Source: Pontibacter mucosus
Lineage (GTDB): Bacteria; Bacteroidota; Bacteroidia; Cytophagales; Hymenobacteraceae
DNA length: 64,000 nucleotides
Direction of reading: 5' to 3'
Assembly (NCBI RefSeq): GCF_003054055.1
Contig: NZ_QBKI01000007.1
Location: 186,001-250,000, forward strand
The notes under the pieces were generated by a model that saw nothing but the letters and a program-made list of their open reading frames with translations, did no database searches and was not told the DNA's origin. This document shows positions 21,974 to 31,131 of the stretch, in pieces. Each line of letters opens with the position of its first letter. Within the stretch, counting starts at the first letter, position 1. Position numbers and translations under genes: made by a program.

Positions 21974-21982
21974 CAAAAACTC

Positions 21983-22738
21983 ATGCTGAAGAAATACATA
22001 GCCGGATTAGCCCTCCTTGCACTGGCGGGCTGCCAGTCTACCGACCAGGAAACCAACACCACGACCATGGCCGATAACGAGCAAAACCCGACCACAGCCG
22101 AGTCGGAAGGGGAGTGGATCTCCCTCTTCGACGGCGAGACCACCAAAGGCTGGCACACCTATGGCAAGGATGCCGTGGGCAAGGCCTGGATAGTGGACGA
22201 CGGCGCCCTACACCTGGACGCCTCTAACAAAAAAGACTGGCAGACCAGCGACGGTGGCGACATCGTGACGGAGGATGAGTTTGATAACTTCCACCTGCAG
22301 TTGGAGTGGAAAGTGGCCGAGAATGGCAATAGCGGCATCATCTTTTACGTAAACGAGGATACCTCCAAGTATAAGTATAGCTGGAACACCGGCCTGGAAA
22401 TGCAGGTGCTCGATAACAACGGCCACCCCGATGCTAAGATAAAAACGCACCGCGCCGGCGACCTGTACGACCTGATTGCCAGCAGCCCTGAAACGGTGAA
22501 GCCGGCCGGGGAGTGGAACCAGGTGGAGATCATCAGCAACAATGGCAACCTGGTGTTTCATCAGAACGGCGAGAAAGTGCTGGAAACCACCCTGTGGGAC
22601 GACAACTGGCGCCAGATGGTGGCCAAAAGCAAGTTTGCCGACATGCCGAACTGGGGCACCTTTAAGTCGGGTAAAATAGCCTTGCAGGATCACGGAGACA
22701 ACGTGTGGTACCGCAACATCCGCATCAAAAGACTCTAA
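21983..22738 (+). CDS. DUF1080 (3-keto-disaccharide hydrolase domain) lipoprotein
   Basis: This 251-aa protein has lipobox LAGC followed by an acidic linker. The single DUF1080 domain opens with WISLFDGETTKGWHTYG and contains NFHLQLEWKV, GNSGIIFYV, GLEMQVLDNNGHPDA and PAGEWNQVEI. The domain is a concanavalin-like beta sandwich, and family members have been linked to cleavage of 3-keto-glycosides. Together with the GMC oxidase system this supports an oxidise-then-cleave route for glycosides. It starts only 9 nt after the cytochrome gene. Confidence 0.9.
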   Translation: MLKKYIAGLALLALAGCQSTDQETNTTTMADNEQNPTTAESEGEWISLFDGETTKGWHTYGKDAVGKAWIVDDGALHLDASNKKDWQTSDGGDIVTEDEFDNFHLQLEWKVAENGNSGIIFYVNEDTSKYKYSWNTGLEMQVLDNNGHPDAKIKTHRAGDLYDLIASSPETVKPAGEWNQVEIISNNGNLVFHQNGEKVLETTLWDDNWRQMVAKSKFADMPNWGTFKSGKIALQDHGDNVWYRNIRIKRL

Positions 22739-22768
22739 TCATACTCCATCCACCCTTAAACAGCAACC

Positions 22769-24055
22769 ATGAACTCGCTGACCCGCATTAAACTATCTTT
22801 CATGATGTTCCTGGAGTTCTTTATCTGGGGCGCATGGTTTGTAACGCTAGGCACCTTCCTGTTCAACAACCTGAACGCCACAGAGCTTGAAACTGCCAGT
22901 GTTTTCTCCACACAGTCTTTCGGGGCCATCATCGCGCCGTTCATTATCGGTCTTATCGCCGATAAGTACTTCAACGCGGAGCGCATACTTGGTGTGCTGC
23001 ACCTGATAGGCGCTTTATTGATGTACCAGATGTACAACGCCACGAACGTGGGCGATTTCTACCCGTACGTGCTGGCCTACATGATCGCCTACATGCCCAC
23101 ACTGGCCCTGGTGAACTCGGTGTCGTTCCGCCAGATGCAGAACCCGGAGAAGGAATTCTCTGTAATCCGCGTGTGGGGCACCATCGGCTGGATTGTGGCG
23201 GGTCTGTCGATTAGCTACATCTTCCACTGGGACTCGGCCGACGGTATTGGCGAAGGACTGCTGCGCAACACGTTCATGATGGCGGGTATCGCTTCGCTGG
23301 TACTGGGCGTGTATAGCTTTATGCTGCCTAAAACGCCGCCGGTAAAGAGCCAGGACAAGAGCAATTCCATCTCAGAGATCCTGGGCCTGGATGCCATCAA
23401 GCTGCTGCAGAACAGGAACTTCCTGATCTTCTTTATCGCCTCTATCCTTATCTGTATTCCGCTGGCCTTCTACTACCAGAACGCCAACCCGTTCCTGTCG
23501 GATATCGGCCTGGAGAACCCAACGGGCAAGATGACGATTGGGCAGATCTCTGAAGCCCTGTTTTTACTGCTGCTGCCTGTCTTCTTCACCAGATTTGGCT
23601 TTAAGAAAACCATCCTGATAGGCATGCTGGCCTGGACGCTGCGCTATGTGCTGTTTGCCTACGGCAACGCCGGCGAGTTGTCCTTCATGCTGATCATCGG
23701 CATCGCGCTGCACGGCATTTGCTACGACTTCTTCTTCGTGTCGGGCCAGATTTATACCGATGCCAGGGCAGGGGAGAAGTATAAGAGCTCGGCCCAGGGC
23801 CTGGTGACGCTGGCTACCTATGGGGTGGGCATGCTGATCGGTTTCTGGGTGGCTGGTTATATCAGCGAGTACTACAGGGCGGCAGATGTGGAGAACTTCT
23901 GGCAGAGCGTGTGGCTGGTGCCGGCTGGCATCGCGGCCGTGGTAGCGTTGCTGTTCATTATCTTCTTCCGCGATGATAAGGAGGTTGCTGCCAAGGCAAC
24001 CGACAAACCCTATGGCGCCGAAACCGAAAGGCAGGAGCTGACAAGTTTACCATAA
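22769..24055 (+). CDS. MFS permease, nucleoside:H+ symporter-like family
   Basis: This 428-aa inner-membrane transporter has about 12 predicted helices. The start MFLEFFIWGAWFVTLGTFL matches the NHS/NupG-like family, as do FNAERILGVLHLIGALLMY, SFRQMQNPEKEFSVIRVWGTIGWI and GICYDFFFVSGQIYTD. In Bacteroidota such permeases often sit with sugar-catabolic genes, so a keto-sugar or monosaccharide product is as likely a cargo as a nucleoside. It lies 30 nt after the DUF1080 gene. Confidence 0.88.
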   Translation: MNSLTRIKLSFMMFLEFFIWGAWFVTLGTFLFNNLNATELETASVFSTQSFGAIIAPFIIGLIADKYFNAERILGVLHLIGALLMYQMYNATNVGDFYPYVLAYMIAYMPTLALVNSVSFRQMQNPEKEFSVIRVWGTIGWIVAGLSISYIFHWDSADGIGEGLLRNTFMMAGIASLVLGVYSFMLPKTPPVKSQDKSNSISEILGLDAIKLLQNRNFLIFFIASILICIPLAFYYQNANPFLSDIGLENPTGKMTIGQISEALFLLLLPVFFTRFGFKKTILIGMLAWTLRYVLFAYGNAGELSFMLIIGIALHGICYDFFFVSGQIYTDARAGEKYKSSAQGLVTLATYGVGMLIGFWVAGYISEYYRAADVENFWQSVWLVPAGIAAVVALLFIIFFRDDKEVAAKATDKPYGAETERQELTSLP

Positions 24056-24070
24056 TTCACCCGTTCCGAT

Positions 24071-24976
24071 ATGTTACATAATTCGAGCCGCAGAAGCTCT
24101 ATTAAAAAGATTATGGCTGGTACAGCCTCCATCACGGCAGCCGCCACCGTATTGCCTGTGCTTACAGCTTGTGCACAAGGTCAGGAAGCCGAAGAAAAGA
24201 CCAATACAAAATTGAAAGGAAACATTAACCACGCCGTGAGCCGCTGGTGCTTTGGACACTTATCATTAGACGAATTGTGCAAAGAGGCCAAGGCGATGGG
24301 CATCAAGGGCATCGACCTGGTAGGGCCCGAAGACTGGCCCACGCTAAAGAAGTATGGCCTGGAATCCACGATGTGCAACGGAGCCGAGATAAACCTGGTC
24401 GATGGCTTTAACGACAAGAAATTCCACGCGCAGCTGATTAAGAGCTATACCGACATGATTCCTCGGGTGGCCAAAGCCGGGTATAAAAACCTGATTTGCT
24501 TTAGCGGCAACCGCCGTGGCAAAACCGACGAGGAGGGATGGAACAACTGCGTGGAAGGCCTAAAGCAACTGTTGCCGCTGGCCGAGAAGCACAACGTGGT
24601 GCTGGTCATGGAGCTGCTCAACAGCAAGGTAGACCACAAGGATTACCAGTGCTCTAAAACTGCCTGGGGCGTGGAACTGGCCAAAAGGCTCGGCTCGGAG
24701 AACTTCAAGCTGCTCTACGACATTTACCACATGCAGATAGACGAGGGTGACGTGATCCGCACCATCCGCGACAACCACCAGTACATTGCCCACTACCACA
24801 CCGCCGGCGTACCCGGCCGCAACGAGATAGACGAAACCCAGGAGCTGTACTACCCGGCCATCATGAAAGCCATCGTGGAGACCGGCTTCAAAGGCTACGT
24901 GGCGCAGGAGTTTGTGCCAAAGCGGGACGATAAACTCGCCTCGCTGCGCCAGTCTATCCAAATCTGCGATGTATAA
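24071..24976 (+). CDS. Exported xylose-isomerase-like TIM barrel (hydroxypyruvate isomerase type)
   Basis: This 301-aa protein begins with SRRSSIKK and a hydrophobic stretch ending at a Cys (LTAC), suggesting Tat export and lipidation. The barrel has metal-site segments NLICFSGNRRGK, LVMELLNSKVDHKDYQC, LLYDIYHMQIDEGD and AHYHTAGVPGRNEID, which resemble hydroxypyruvate isomerase (Hyi)-like enzymes. An envelope location would place it with the DUF1080 and cytochrome lipoproteins, making a keto-sugar substrate plausible. It lies 15 nt after the permease stop. Confidence 0.87.
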   Translation: MLHNSSRRSSIKKIMAGTASITAAATVLPVLTACAQGQEAEEKTNTKLKGNINHAVSRWCFGHLSLDELCKEAKAMGIKGIDLVGPEDWPTLKKYGLESTMCNGAEINLVDGFNDKKFHAQLIKSYTDMIPRVAKAGYKNLICFSGNRRGKTDEEGWNNCVEGLKQLLPLAEKHNVVLVMELLNSKVDHKDYQCSKTAWGVELAKRLGSENFKLLYDIYHMQIDEGDVIRTIRDNHQYIAHYHTAGVPGRNEIDETQELYYPAIMKAIVETGFKGYVAQEFVPKRDDKLASLRQSIQICDV

Positions 24977-25036
24977 GCTGTATTTAAAGTATAAATCTCA
25001 AACCCTGAAAATCAACTCCTAACGAGATAATTATAC

Positions 25037-25909
25037 ATGACAACAAGACGTGATTTTCTGCAGCAGGCAGGTTTGCTGACGGCAGGTATACTCATTGCCC
25101 CAAGCTGCATGGTGGCCAAGGCAGACACCAAAAATATCGGCATACAGCTGTACTCGCTTCGAGAGGAGTTGCCTAAGGATGCAAAAGGCGTGATCGGAAA
25201 AGTGGCTCAGGCAGGGTATAGGGAGGTAGAGACCTTCGGTTACTCCAAGGAGCGCGGCTTTTTCGGGATGCAGCCAAAAGAGTTCGCCGACCTGCTCAAG
25301 CAGCATAACCTGACGGCCCCGAGCGGCCACTTTGGCCTGGATTCATACATCGGAGAGGGCAACGAGGAGGAGCTCAAGTCCTATATCGACGCGGCAAAGG
25401 CGGTGGATATGAAGTATATCATCGCGCCATACCTGGGCCAGCAACTACGCCAGAGCGCCTCGGATTACCAGCGTGTGGCTGAGCGTCTTTCTAAAGCAGG
25501 GGAGGCATGTAAGGCTGCCGGCCTGCAGGTAGCCTACCATAACCACGATTTTGAGTTCCAGCAGTTCGGCGACACCACTGGCCTTGATATTATGCTGCGC
25601 GAGACGGACCCTGAGCTGGTGAAGTTTGAGCTGGACCTGTACTGGGTGGTGCGCGCAGGCCTGGACCCGGTGGAGCTGTTCAAAAAGTACCCCGGTCGCT
25701 TTGAGCTGTGGCACGTGAAAGACATGGACAAAGCCAACGAGAAACTCAACACCGAGGTAGGATCCGGTTCTATCAACTACAAGCAGATTTTTGATAATGC
25801 GAAGCTGGCCGGCGTGAAGCACTACGTGGTGGAGCAGGAAAACTTCGCCATGGACCCTTTCCAAAGTATAGCCCAAAGTTATACTTATGTGAAGGATAAC
25901 CTGCTGTAG
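25037..25909 (+). CDS. Exported sugar phosphate isomerase/epimerase-like TIM barrel
   Basis: This 290-aa protein has N-terminal TTRRDFLQQAG, a clear twin-arginine signal, then a short hydrophobic segment ending at Cys (APSC). The barrel motifs are IGIQLYSLREELPKDAKGV, VAYHNHDFEF, ELDLYWVVRAG and WHVKDMDK. It is the third TIM barrel of the cluster and the second exported one. It ends the operon, with a perfect hairpin 17 nt downstream. Family assignment is firm; the reaction is not known. Confidence 0.88.
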   Translation: MTTRRDFLQQAGLLTAGILIAPSCMVAKADTKNIGIQLYSLREELPKDAKGVIGKVAQAGYREVETFGYSKERGFFGMQPKEFADLLKQHNLTAPSGHFGLDSYIGEGNEEELKSYIDAAKAVDMKYIIAPYLGQQLRQSASDYQRVAERLSKAGEACKAAGLQVAYHNHDFEFQQFGDTTGLDIMLRETDPELVKFELDLYWVVRAGLDPVELFKKYPGRFELWHVKDMDKANEKLNTEVGSGSINYKQIFDNAKLAGVKHYVVEQENFAMDPFQSIAQSYTYVKDNLL

Positions 25910-25926
25910 GGTTATACTCCCAAAGG

Positions 25927-25969
25927 AAAAAAGGCAGGCTATACTTTAAAAGTATAGCCTGCCTTTTTT
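25927..25969. terminator. Strong bidirectional terminator
   Basis: A perfect 20-bp stem (25927-25946 with 25950-25969) has A6 on one side and T6 on the other and contains head-to-head AAGTATA copies. It lies between convergent genes ending at 25909 (+) and 25986 (-), so it can serve both. Confidence 0.9.
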
Positions 25970-25985
25970 GGTTCGTACCGGTTAA

Positions 25986-26435
25986 CTATAGGGACGTGTT
26001 TGGGGCCGATACGTTAGACAGGTTCTTTTCAGCGCTCAGCCACGCCCGTGCCTGGCCTTCATCGGTAAAGTTCTTCAGCTCAAACGGGGGCGAAACAGTG
26101 GTGTGGACGGCCTGCTCATTGGCTATGGCACGCTTCTCTACTTCAGGGTTAAACGACTCTAGCCGCGCCAGCTTTTGCAGCCGTGTGTGAGCCAAGCCTG
26201 TCGCCAGTTTCAGGGCTATCTCCCTGCCATACTCCGGAGGGGTCGTGACGATGGTTTGGCGCCCATCGAGCAGGAGGGACTTGATATCATAATTCCTGAC
26301 CGTCTCGATGATCACATCAACGCTGTGGTGGATCTCGGGGAGGAGGAATTCATGCAGGTCCGGGTACTGCACACACAGGATATCTTTGCCTGGGTCATAA
26401 TCAAGCTTGATCAGGCCATTTTGGTAAAGCAGCAT
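25986..26435 (-). CDS. Hypothetical protein, SpoIIAA/STAS-like
   Basis: This 149-aa cytoplasmic protein opens with LIKLDYDPGKDILCVQYPDL, followed by VDVIIETVRNYDIKSLLLDGR. This strand-helix-strand pattern resembles SpoIIAA-like (STAS/Sec14-type) small proteins common in Cytophagales. No catalytic motif is seen. It is flanked by terminators and looks monocistronic. The family call rests on pattern only. Confidence 0.6.
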   Translation of the reverse strand: MLLYQNGLIKLDYDPGKDILCVQYPDLHEFLLPEIHHSVDVIIETVRNYDIKSLLLDGRQTIVTTPPEYGREIALKLATGLAHTRLQKLARLESFNPEVEKRAIANEQAVHTTVSPPFELKNFTDEGQARAWLSAEKNLSNVSAPNTSL

Positions 26436-26499
26436 ATCAAGAAGTATGTGATGAGGTCAAATTAATAAAATCCAGGTACATAATACCACTATCAGGTTA

Positions 26500-26643
26500 G
26501 TTATGCGCTTCTGCCGTTATTTTGCCATCAAACCCACCCCTGGCCCCTCCAAGGAGGGGAATCCACGCGACATAGAAAGTAGTTTCGTTGCGCATAGATG
26601 AATCCATAGGAGTATATAGATGAATCCGTAGGAGTATAAGTAA
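26500..26643. repeat. Dispersed repeat, inverted copy of 14519-14637
   Basis: It contains a REP-like palindrome (26529-26562) and a short tandem duplication of AGATGAATCC-TAGGAGTATA at about 26595-26640 that the other copy lacks. The rest of the gap 26436-26775 holds no gene. Confidence 0.7.
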
Positions 26644-26720
26644 TCAAATAGCGGAAGGCCGTGCGCTCTTGCTCAAACAGATCTCTTCCTAAAGCTCCTT
26701 TAGAAGGACGACAAATAAAA

Positions 26721-26754
26721 AGCGCCTCCCGAACACTATTTTCCGGGAGGCGCT
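26721..26754 (-). terminator. Terminator of sugar MFS gene
   Basis: An 11-bp perfect stem AGCGCCTCCCG/CGGGAGGCGCT (26721-26731 with 26744-26754) is followed on the minus strand by TTTTTATTTG. It lies about 20 nt past the permease stop. Confidence 0.85.
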
Positions 26755-26775
26755 GGAAGTATATTTTAAAGTAGT

Positions 26776-28083
26776 TTATACTTTTCTGCCTACCTTGTGG
26801 CCTTTCGTGGCATAGAACCAGATGAACAGGTAGCAAGGCACCATGATCCAGTAAGCATCCTGTGCGTTCCAGCTGTCGGCCAGGGCACCATAGGCAAGCG
26901 GAATAATGGCTCCACCGGCAATACCCATCACCAGCAGCGACGAGGCAGCTTTGGTGAAACGGCCTACGCCAGCCAGCGCAAGCGGCCAGATAGCAGGCCA
27001 CATCAGGGAGTTAGCCAGGCCCAGCAGGGCGATGAAGGCCACCGATACGTAACCAGTCGTCATGATGGCGCCTATTGTAAAGGCTACACCTAGTATAGCG
27101 CAAATCTTCAGGGCATCCTCCTGCTTAATATACTTGGGGATGGTAACGATACCAATCAGGTAGCCGATTACCATGGCCGCCATGGTGCCGCTGGTAAAGA
27201 ACTTAGCCGTGGTGAGCGGAATTCCCTGCTCTGCGCCGTAGCTGATGATGGAGTCGCCGGCCATTACTTCCACGCCCACATAGAGGAACAGCGTCAGCAC
27301 ACCCAGCATTACGTGAGGGATCTCGAATACGCTCTTTTTGCCGGTTGTGGCAGCGGCCGAAGTCTCGTCCTCCTCGTCAGTATCAATTTCCGGAAGGGAG
27401 GAACGGTAGATCCAGATGCTCAGGGCAAGCAGCACGATGATGATGCCAATGTATGGCGGAATTACCTCCAGGGCCATCTCGTCGAGGGCGGCGGCACGTG
27501 CGCCAGCCTCCATACCTGCTACTTCGGCGCGCAGGGTGTCGGCCCCTTCCAGGCTCAGGAACAGGCCCAGGATGATAGGGGCTACGGCACCGGCCACTTT
27601 GTTACAGATACCCATGATGCTGATACGCTTGGCTGCACTCTCAGCAGGTCCTACGATGGTGATATACGGGTTAGAAGCCGTCTGCAGGATAGCCAGGCCG
27701 CAACCGAGCAGGAACAGGCCTATCAGGAACAGCAGGTAAATGCGCGTCATGGCAGCCGGGATAAAGAGCAATGCGCCTACGGCCATCACCACCAGGGCCA
27801 CTGACATGCCTTTCTTAAAGCCAAAAACGCCCAGCACACGCGGGGAGATTGGCGTCATCACCAGGTAGGCAATGTAAAAGGCGAAGGTTACGAAGAAAGA
27901 CTGGAACTTGGTCAGCTCACAGGCGATCTCCAGGTAGGGGATCAGCAGGGAGTTTAGCCAGGTAACAAAGCCGAAGATAAAAAAGAGGGCACCGATAATG
28001 ATCATGGCACCTGTGCTGCCCTGTTGCTGCTGGGCCAGCTCCGGCGTGTGTTGCCGCTCGTGTGTCGTGGACGTGTTTGCCAT
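26776..28083 (-). CDS. Sugar MFS transporter (FucP/GluP-like)
   Basis: This 435-aa inner-membrane permease belongs to the fucose/glucose/galactose:H+ symporter type. The start has IIIGALFFIFGFVTWLNSLLIPYL, the hallmark of FucP/GluP proteins, and then FQSFFVTFAFYIAYLV, GLAILQTASNPYITIVGP and SLMWPAIWPLALAGVGRFT. About 12 transmembrane segments are present. The upstream gap 28084-28367 holds its promoter region but no recognised motif. Fucose or galactose released by the enzymes at 0.2-7.7 kb are plausible cargoes; that link is inference. Confidence 0.88.
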   Translation of the reverse strand: MANTSTTHERQHTPELAQQQQGSTGAMIIIGALFFIFGFVTWLNSLLIPYLEIACELTKFQSFFVTFAFYIAYLVMTPISPRVLGVFGFKKGMSVALVVMAVGALLFIPAAMTRIYLLFLIGLFLLGCGLAILQTASNPYITIVGPAESAAKRISIMGICNKVAGAVAPIILGLFLSLEGADTLRAEVAGMEAGARAAALDEMALEVIPPYIGIIIVLLALSIWIYRSSLPEIDTDEEDETSAAATTGKKSVFEIPHVMLGVLTLFLYVGVEVMAGDSIISYGAEQGIPLTTAKFFTSGTMAAMVIGYLIGIVTIPKYIKQEDALKICAILGVAFTIGAIMTTGYVSVAFIALLGLANSLMWPAIWPLALAGVGRFTKAASSLLVMGIAGGAIIPLAYGALADSWNAQDAYWIMVPCYLFIWFYATKGHKVGRKV

Positions 28084-28367
28084 AGTGTTGTTACTAAGGT
28101 TGGATGAGTGGTAAAGGTTTGTTCAAGGATGCTTGCTTTATGTAGAACTTATCCGGCAACTTGTAGTGTGGCCTGTGTTTGAAGCAGAAATTATACTTCT
28201 GCCCCGATGGCTATACTAGCTCCCTGCCAAGGGTTCTGAAATGCAAGATACTCTTATTTTTAAATTATCTCTTGTGTAGGCGCACACAGTTTAACGGAAA
28301 GTATAAATTTTTCTCTGGTGAGCGGGAAGTACAGGCGGTAGCGCGGAAACAGGTGCCGTATAGCAGG

Positions 28368-29645
28368 CTATGCAGCGCCGCTTAGCACGATGTCTAACTT
28401 AAAATCTTCCGGCCAGAGCCAGAGCACCAGCAGGCCGCCGGCCAGCACCATGCCAAACAACAAGGCTACTTTACCAAACACCGAGCGATTTCCGAGCACC
28501 CCAACCAGACCAGCCTTGAAAGCGATGTTGGAGAGAGCCGCTACCAGTATAAGCCGCCATCCGTTTGCGGGCTGCAGTTCGCCTACCTGCATCAGGCGGG
28601 AGGTGGAAAGCGTGATGGCATCCACATCCGTAAGCCCCGAAATGATGGCCACGATGTAAAGGCCGCCGCTGCCCAGCTGGTCCTTGGCAAAGGCAGTGGC
28701 AAGTATAACAATGGCATAGATGGCCCCGAAAACAAGTGCTGTCTTGAGCTGGGCCGGGTTATCCTGCTCCGGCATGGTGTCCTGGCTGTCGTCCCGCATC
28801 AGGTACACCACAATGGCCAGTACCAGCATCAGCAGGAAAACAGCGGCCAGCGGAGGCGCCACCGTTGGCAACGTACCCGGTGCGACGACAGCCACCTCGG
28901 TGATGATGCGGACAAAAGAAACGGTGGAGGCAATGAAAATAACCAGGGCGGCCAGCATGCTGCTGGCGTGCTGTTCCTTGCTGCGGCGGGCATAGCTCAC
29001 TGTCGTAGCCGTACTGGAGATCAGGCCACCAAGTATACCACCCAGCACTGTCCCGGATTTCTGCCCGAACACCTTGTAGGCAAAGTAGCCCAGCAGCCCC
29101 AACCCCACAATCAGCACCACCATCAACCAGATATTGTACGGGTTGAGTACCTGGTAGGGGCCAAAGGTCCGGTCGGGAAGTACGGGCAGCACCACCAGCG
29201 AGATCACAACAAACTGCATGATGGCCCTAAGGTCATTCTGCCCAATTTTGGCCACGATGCCGTGGAGGGTTTCTTTCAGGTGCAGCAGTACGGCCACGCT
29301 GGCGCCCACGGCCACGGCCACGGTTGTCTGCCCCAGCACCAGGTAGGCGCCCACCACATACATCAGCAGCGCAGCTGCCTCGGTGGTAAGGCCGATGTCA
29401 AAGTTAGGGGTTTTGCTGCGCATAAAGTTAGCCACAGCCATCAGGGCAGCCAGGCTGAAGAGGCCGGAGGCCAGGATCCAGCCCCCGAAGTCCTGCGCCA
29501 GAAAGCCGGACAATGTTCCGAAAAGGGTGATAAGCGGAAAGGTGCGGATGCCCGCCAGTTGCGACTGGTCATGCTGCCGCTGCAGCCCTACCAACAGCCC
29601 CAGGCCAAGCGCGATAGCAAGGGTTTCGAAAAGCTCTAGCTCCAT
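28368..29645 (-). CDS. MgtC/SapB family membrane protein with DUF4010
   Basis: This 425-aa integral membrane protein starts MELELFETLAIALGLGLLVGLQRQ, matching the MgtC/SapB N-terminal domain, with GIRTFPLITLFGTL. The C-terminal half is the DUF4010 domain (GGLISSTATTVSYARRS, SGLTDVDAITLS). About 12 hydrophobic segments are visible. The family is poorly characterised; a role in ion homeostasis is assumed only from the MgtC name. It is preceded by a 38-bp palindrome separating it from the efflux operon. Confidence 0.85.
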   Translation of the reverse strand: MELELFETLAIALGLGLLVGLQRQHDQSQLAGIRTFPLITLFGTLSGFLAQDFGGWILASGLFSLAALMAVANFMRSKTPNFDIGLTTEAAALLMYVVGAYLVLGQTTVAVAVGASVAVLLHLKETLHGIVAKIGQNDLRAIMQFVVISLVVLPVLPDRTFGPYQVLNPYNIWLMVVLIVGLGLLGYFAYKVFGQKSGTVLGGILGGLISSTATTVSYARRSKEQHASSMLAALVIFIASTVSFVRIITEVAVVAPGTLPTVAPPLAAVFLLMLVLAIVVYLMRDDSQDTMPEQDNPAQLKTALVFGAIYAIVILATAFAKDQLGSGGLYIVAIISGLTDVDAITLSTSRLMQVGELQPANGWRLILVAALSNIAFKAGLVGVLGNRSVFGKVALLFGMVLAGGLLVLWLWPEDFKLDIVLSGAA

Positions 29646-29680
29646 AAACTGTTGTAATGTGCTTTGAAGGTACAGCTATA

Positions 29681-29718
29681 AAGTATAAAAGTATAGCCAT
29701 GGCTATACTTTTATACTT
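29681..29718. terminator. 38-bp perfect palindrome, terminator of efflux operon
   Basis: A perfect palindrome centred on CCATGG, each arm AAGTATAAAAGTATAGCC, carries two AAGTATA-type copies per arm. It is 15 nt after the stop of the TolC-like gene on the minus strand and upstream of the MgtC-like gene. Confidence 0.75.
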
Positions 29719-29733
29719 CAGGGTATGTGATGC

Positions 29734-31071
29734 TTACTGCCGATTTTCCTGCAACAAGGTGCTGCTCAGGCGTTTTAGCTCAATCTCAGCAGATTTTGCC
29801 TGGAACTGTATGTCGATGAGGCGGTTGGAAGCCACCAGTTCGTTCCGCTGTGCCTCGCGCAACTCAATAGCAGTCAGGATGCCAAGACGGTATCGCTCCA
29901 GGGCTATCTCTGCATTTTCCTGCGCCAGCTTCACGTTGCTTTCCTCCAGCTCCAGCAGTTGCAGGCGGTTGGCGTACTGGCTGTAGGCACGGGCCAGGTC
30001 TGCCTGCAGGCGGTTCTCCTCGCGCCTAAACTCCAGGTCGGCCGTTTCAAGGTTGATGCGGGCATTCTGCGCCTGCCTGTTCAGGTTAAAGCCGTTAAAG
30101 ATGGGCACGTTCAGGCTGAGGCCGTAGTTGTAGCCGCGGTTCTGGTTAAAGCGGGCCTGGAACTCGTTCAGCGGCTCGGCCTCCGAGCGGCTGAAATTGT
30201 AGGCGCTTTGCGCCGTTACCGTCGGGAACCGGCGGGCGCGTACGGACCTGATATCGAGGTGGGCCAGCTGGCGCTCCAACTGCAGGCGTTGCAGCAGGGG
30301 GTTGGCCGCCTGCAAATTGTTGGCGGCAAGGCTATAGTTCACCGTGGGGTCCACCACAATGCTGTCGGTTACCTCGAAGTCTGTATCGGGGTTGCGGCCC
30401 AGCAGCTGGTTTAGGTTGATTTTGGCATTTTGCAGCACCTCCTCCTGCAGCAGCAGCTCCGAGCGGTCGGCATTGTAATCCACCTGCGCGCGCAGAATCT
30501 CCACTTTGGCGCTCACGCCCACCTCATACTGGGCTTGTGCAATTTCCGCACGAGCCTCCGAAATGGCGATGGCATCCTGGATGGCTTTAATCTTGGACGA
30601 CTGCCGGGCCACTTCGTAGTAGCTGGCGATGATATCGGCAACGGTGTTCTCCACTGTTTGCTTTGTGAAGAGTTCCCCCGACTTTTCCAGCGTTTTCAGT
30701 CGCTCCAGGTTGATAAACATCCCCAGGCCGTCAAAGATCACCCAGTTCAGGTTCACCCCGTAGCTGATGTTGTTGGAACTGGCTCCCTCCCGCACGCGGT
30801 CCGGACCGGTGTTAAACTCCTGCCGCGAGTTGTTCTCGCTGAAGGTACGGGAGGCGCGCCCGTCGATATTGGGCAGAATACCGGCGTTGCCCAAGGTCAC
30901 GTTGTTCTGGGAAATGGCTTCCTGCCGGCCGGCTATCTGTATGTCGTAATTGTTCTGTAACCCTATTCGGATGGCTTGCTCCAGCGATAGTTGCTCCTGG
31001 CTAAAGGCCTTTCCTGGTAGTAATAGCACCAGCCCTATCAGGGCAAGTGCTGCGGCTCTGTATGAAAACAT
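29734..31071 (-). CDS. TolC-family outer membrane efflux protein
   Basis: This 445-aa protein has a signal peptide ending near AFS-Q, then two outer-membrane-efflux repeats rich in long helices (LSLEQAIRIGLQNNYDIQIA and ARINLETADLEFRREENRLQ...). It forms the outer-membrane channel of a tripartite pump. It is the last gene of a minus-strand operon after the periplasmic adaptor and RND pump, 60 nt after the pump stop. Length is normal. Confidence 0.9.
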   Translation of the reverse strand: MFSYRAAALALIGLVLLLPGKAFSQEQLSLEQAIRIGLQNNYDIQIAGRQEAISQNNVTLGNAGILPNIDGRASRTFSENNSRQEFNTGPDRVREGASSNNISYGVNLNWVIFDGLGMFINLERLKTLEKSGELFTKQTVENTVADIIASYYEVARQSSKIKAIQDAIAISEARAEIAQAQYEVGVSAKVEILRAQVDYNADRSELLLQEEVLQNAKINLNQLLGRNPDTDFEVTDSIVVDPTVNYSLAANNLQAANPLLQRLQLERQLAHLDIRSVRARRFPTVTAQSAYNFSRSEAEPLNEFQARFNQNRGYNYGLSLNVPIFNGFNLNRQAQNARINLETADLEFRREENRLQADLARAYSQYANRLQLLELEESNVKLAQENAEIALERYRLGILTAIELREAQRNELVASNRLIDIQFQAKSAEIELKRLSSTLLQENRQ

Positions 31072-31131
31072 TTATACGTTGCTCTGTCGCGTTTAAATCC
31101 TTTGGCTAAAATAATTTAATAGTGGCAGCGG

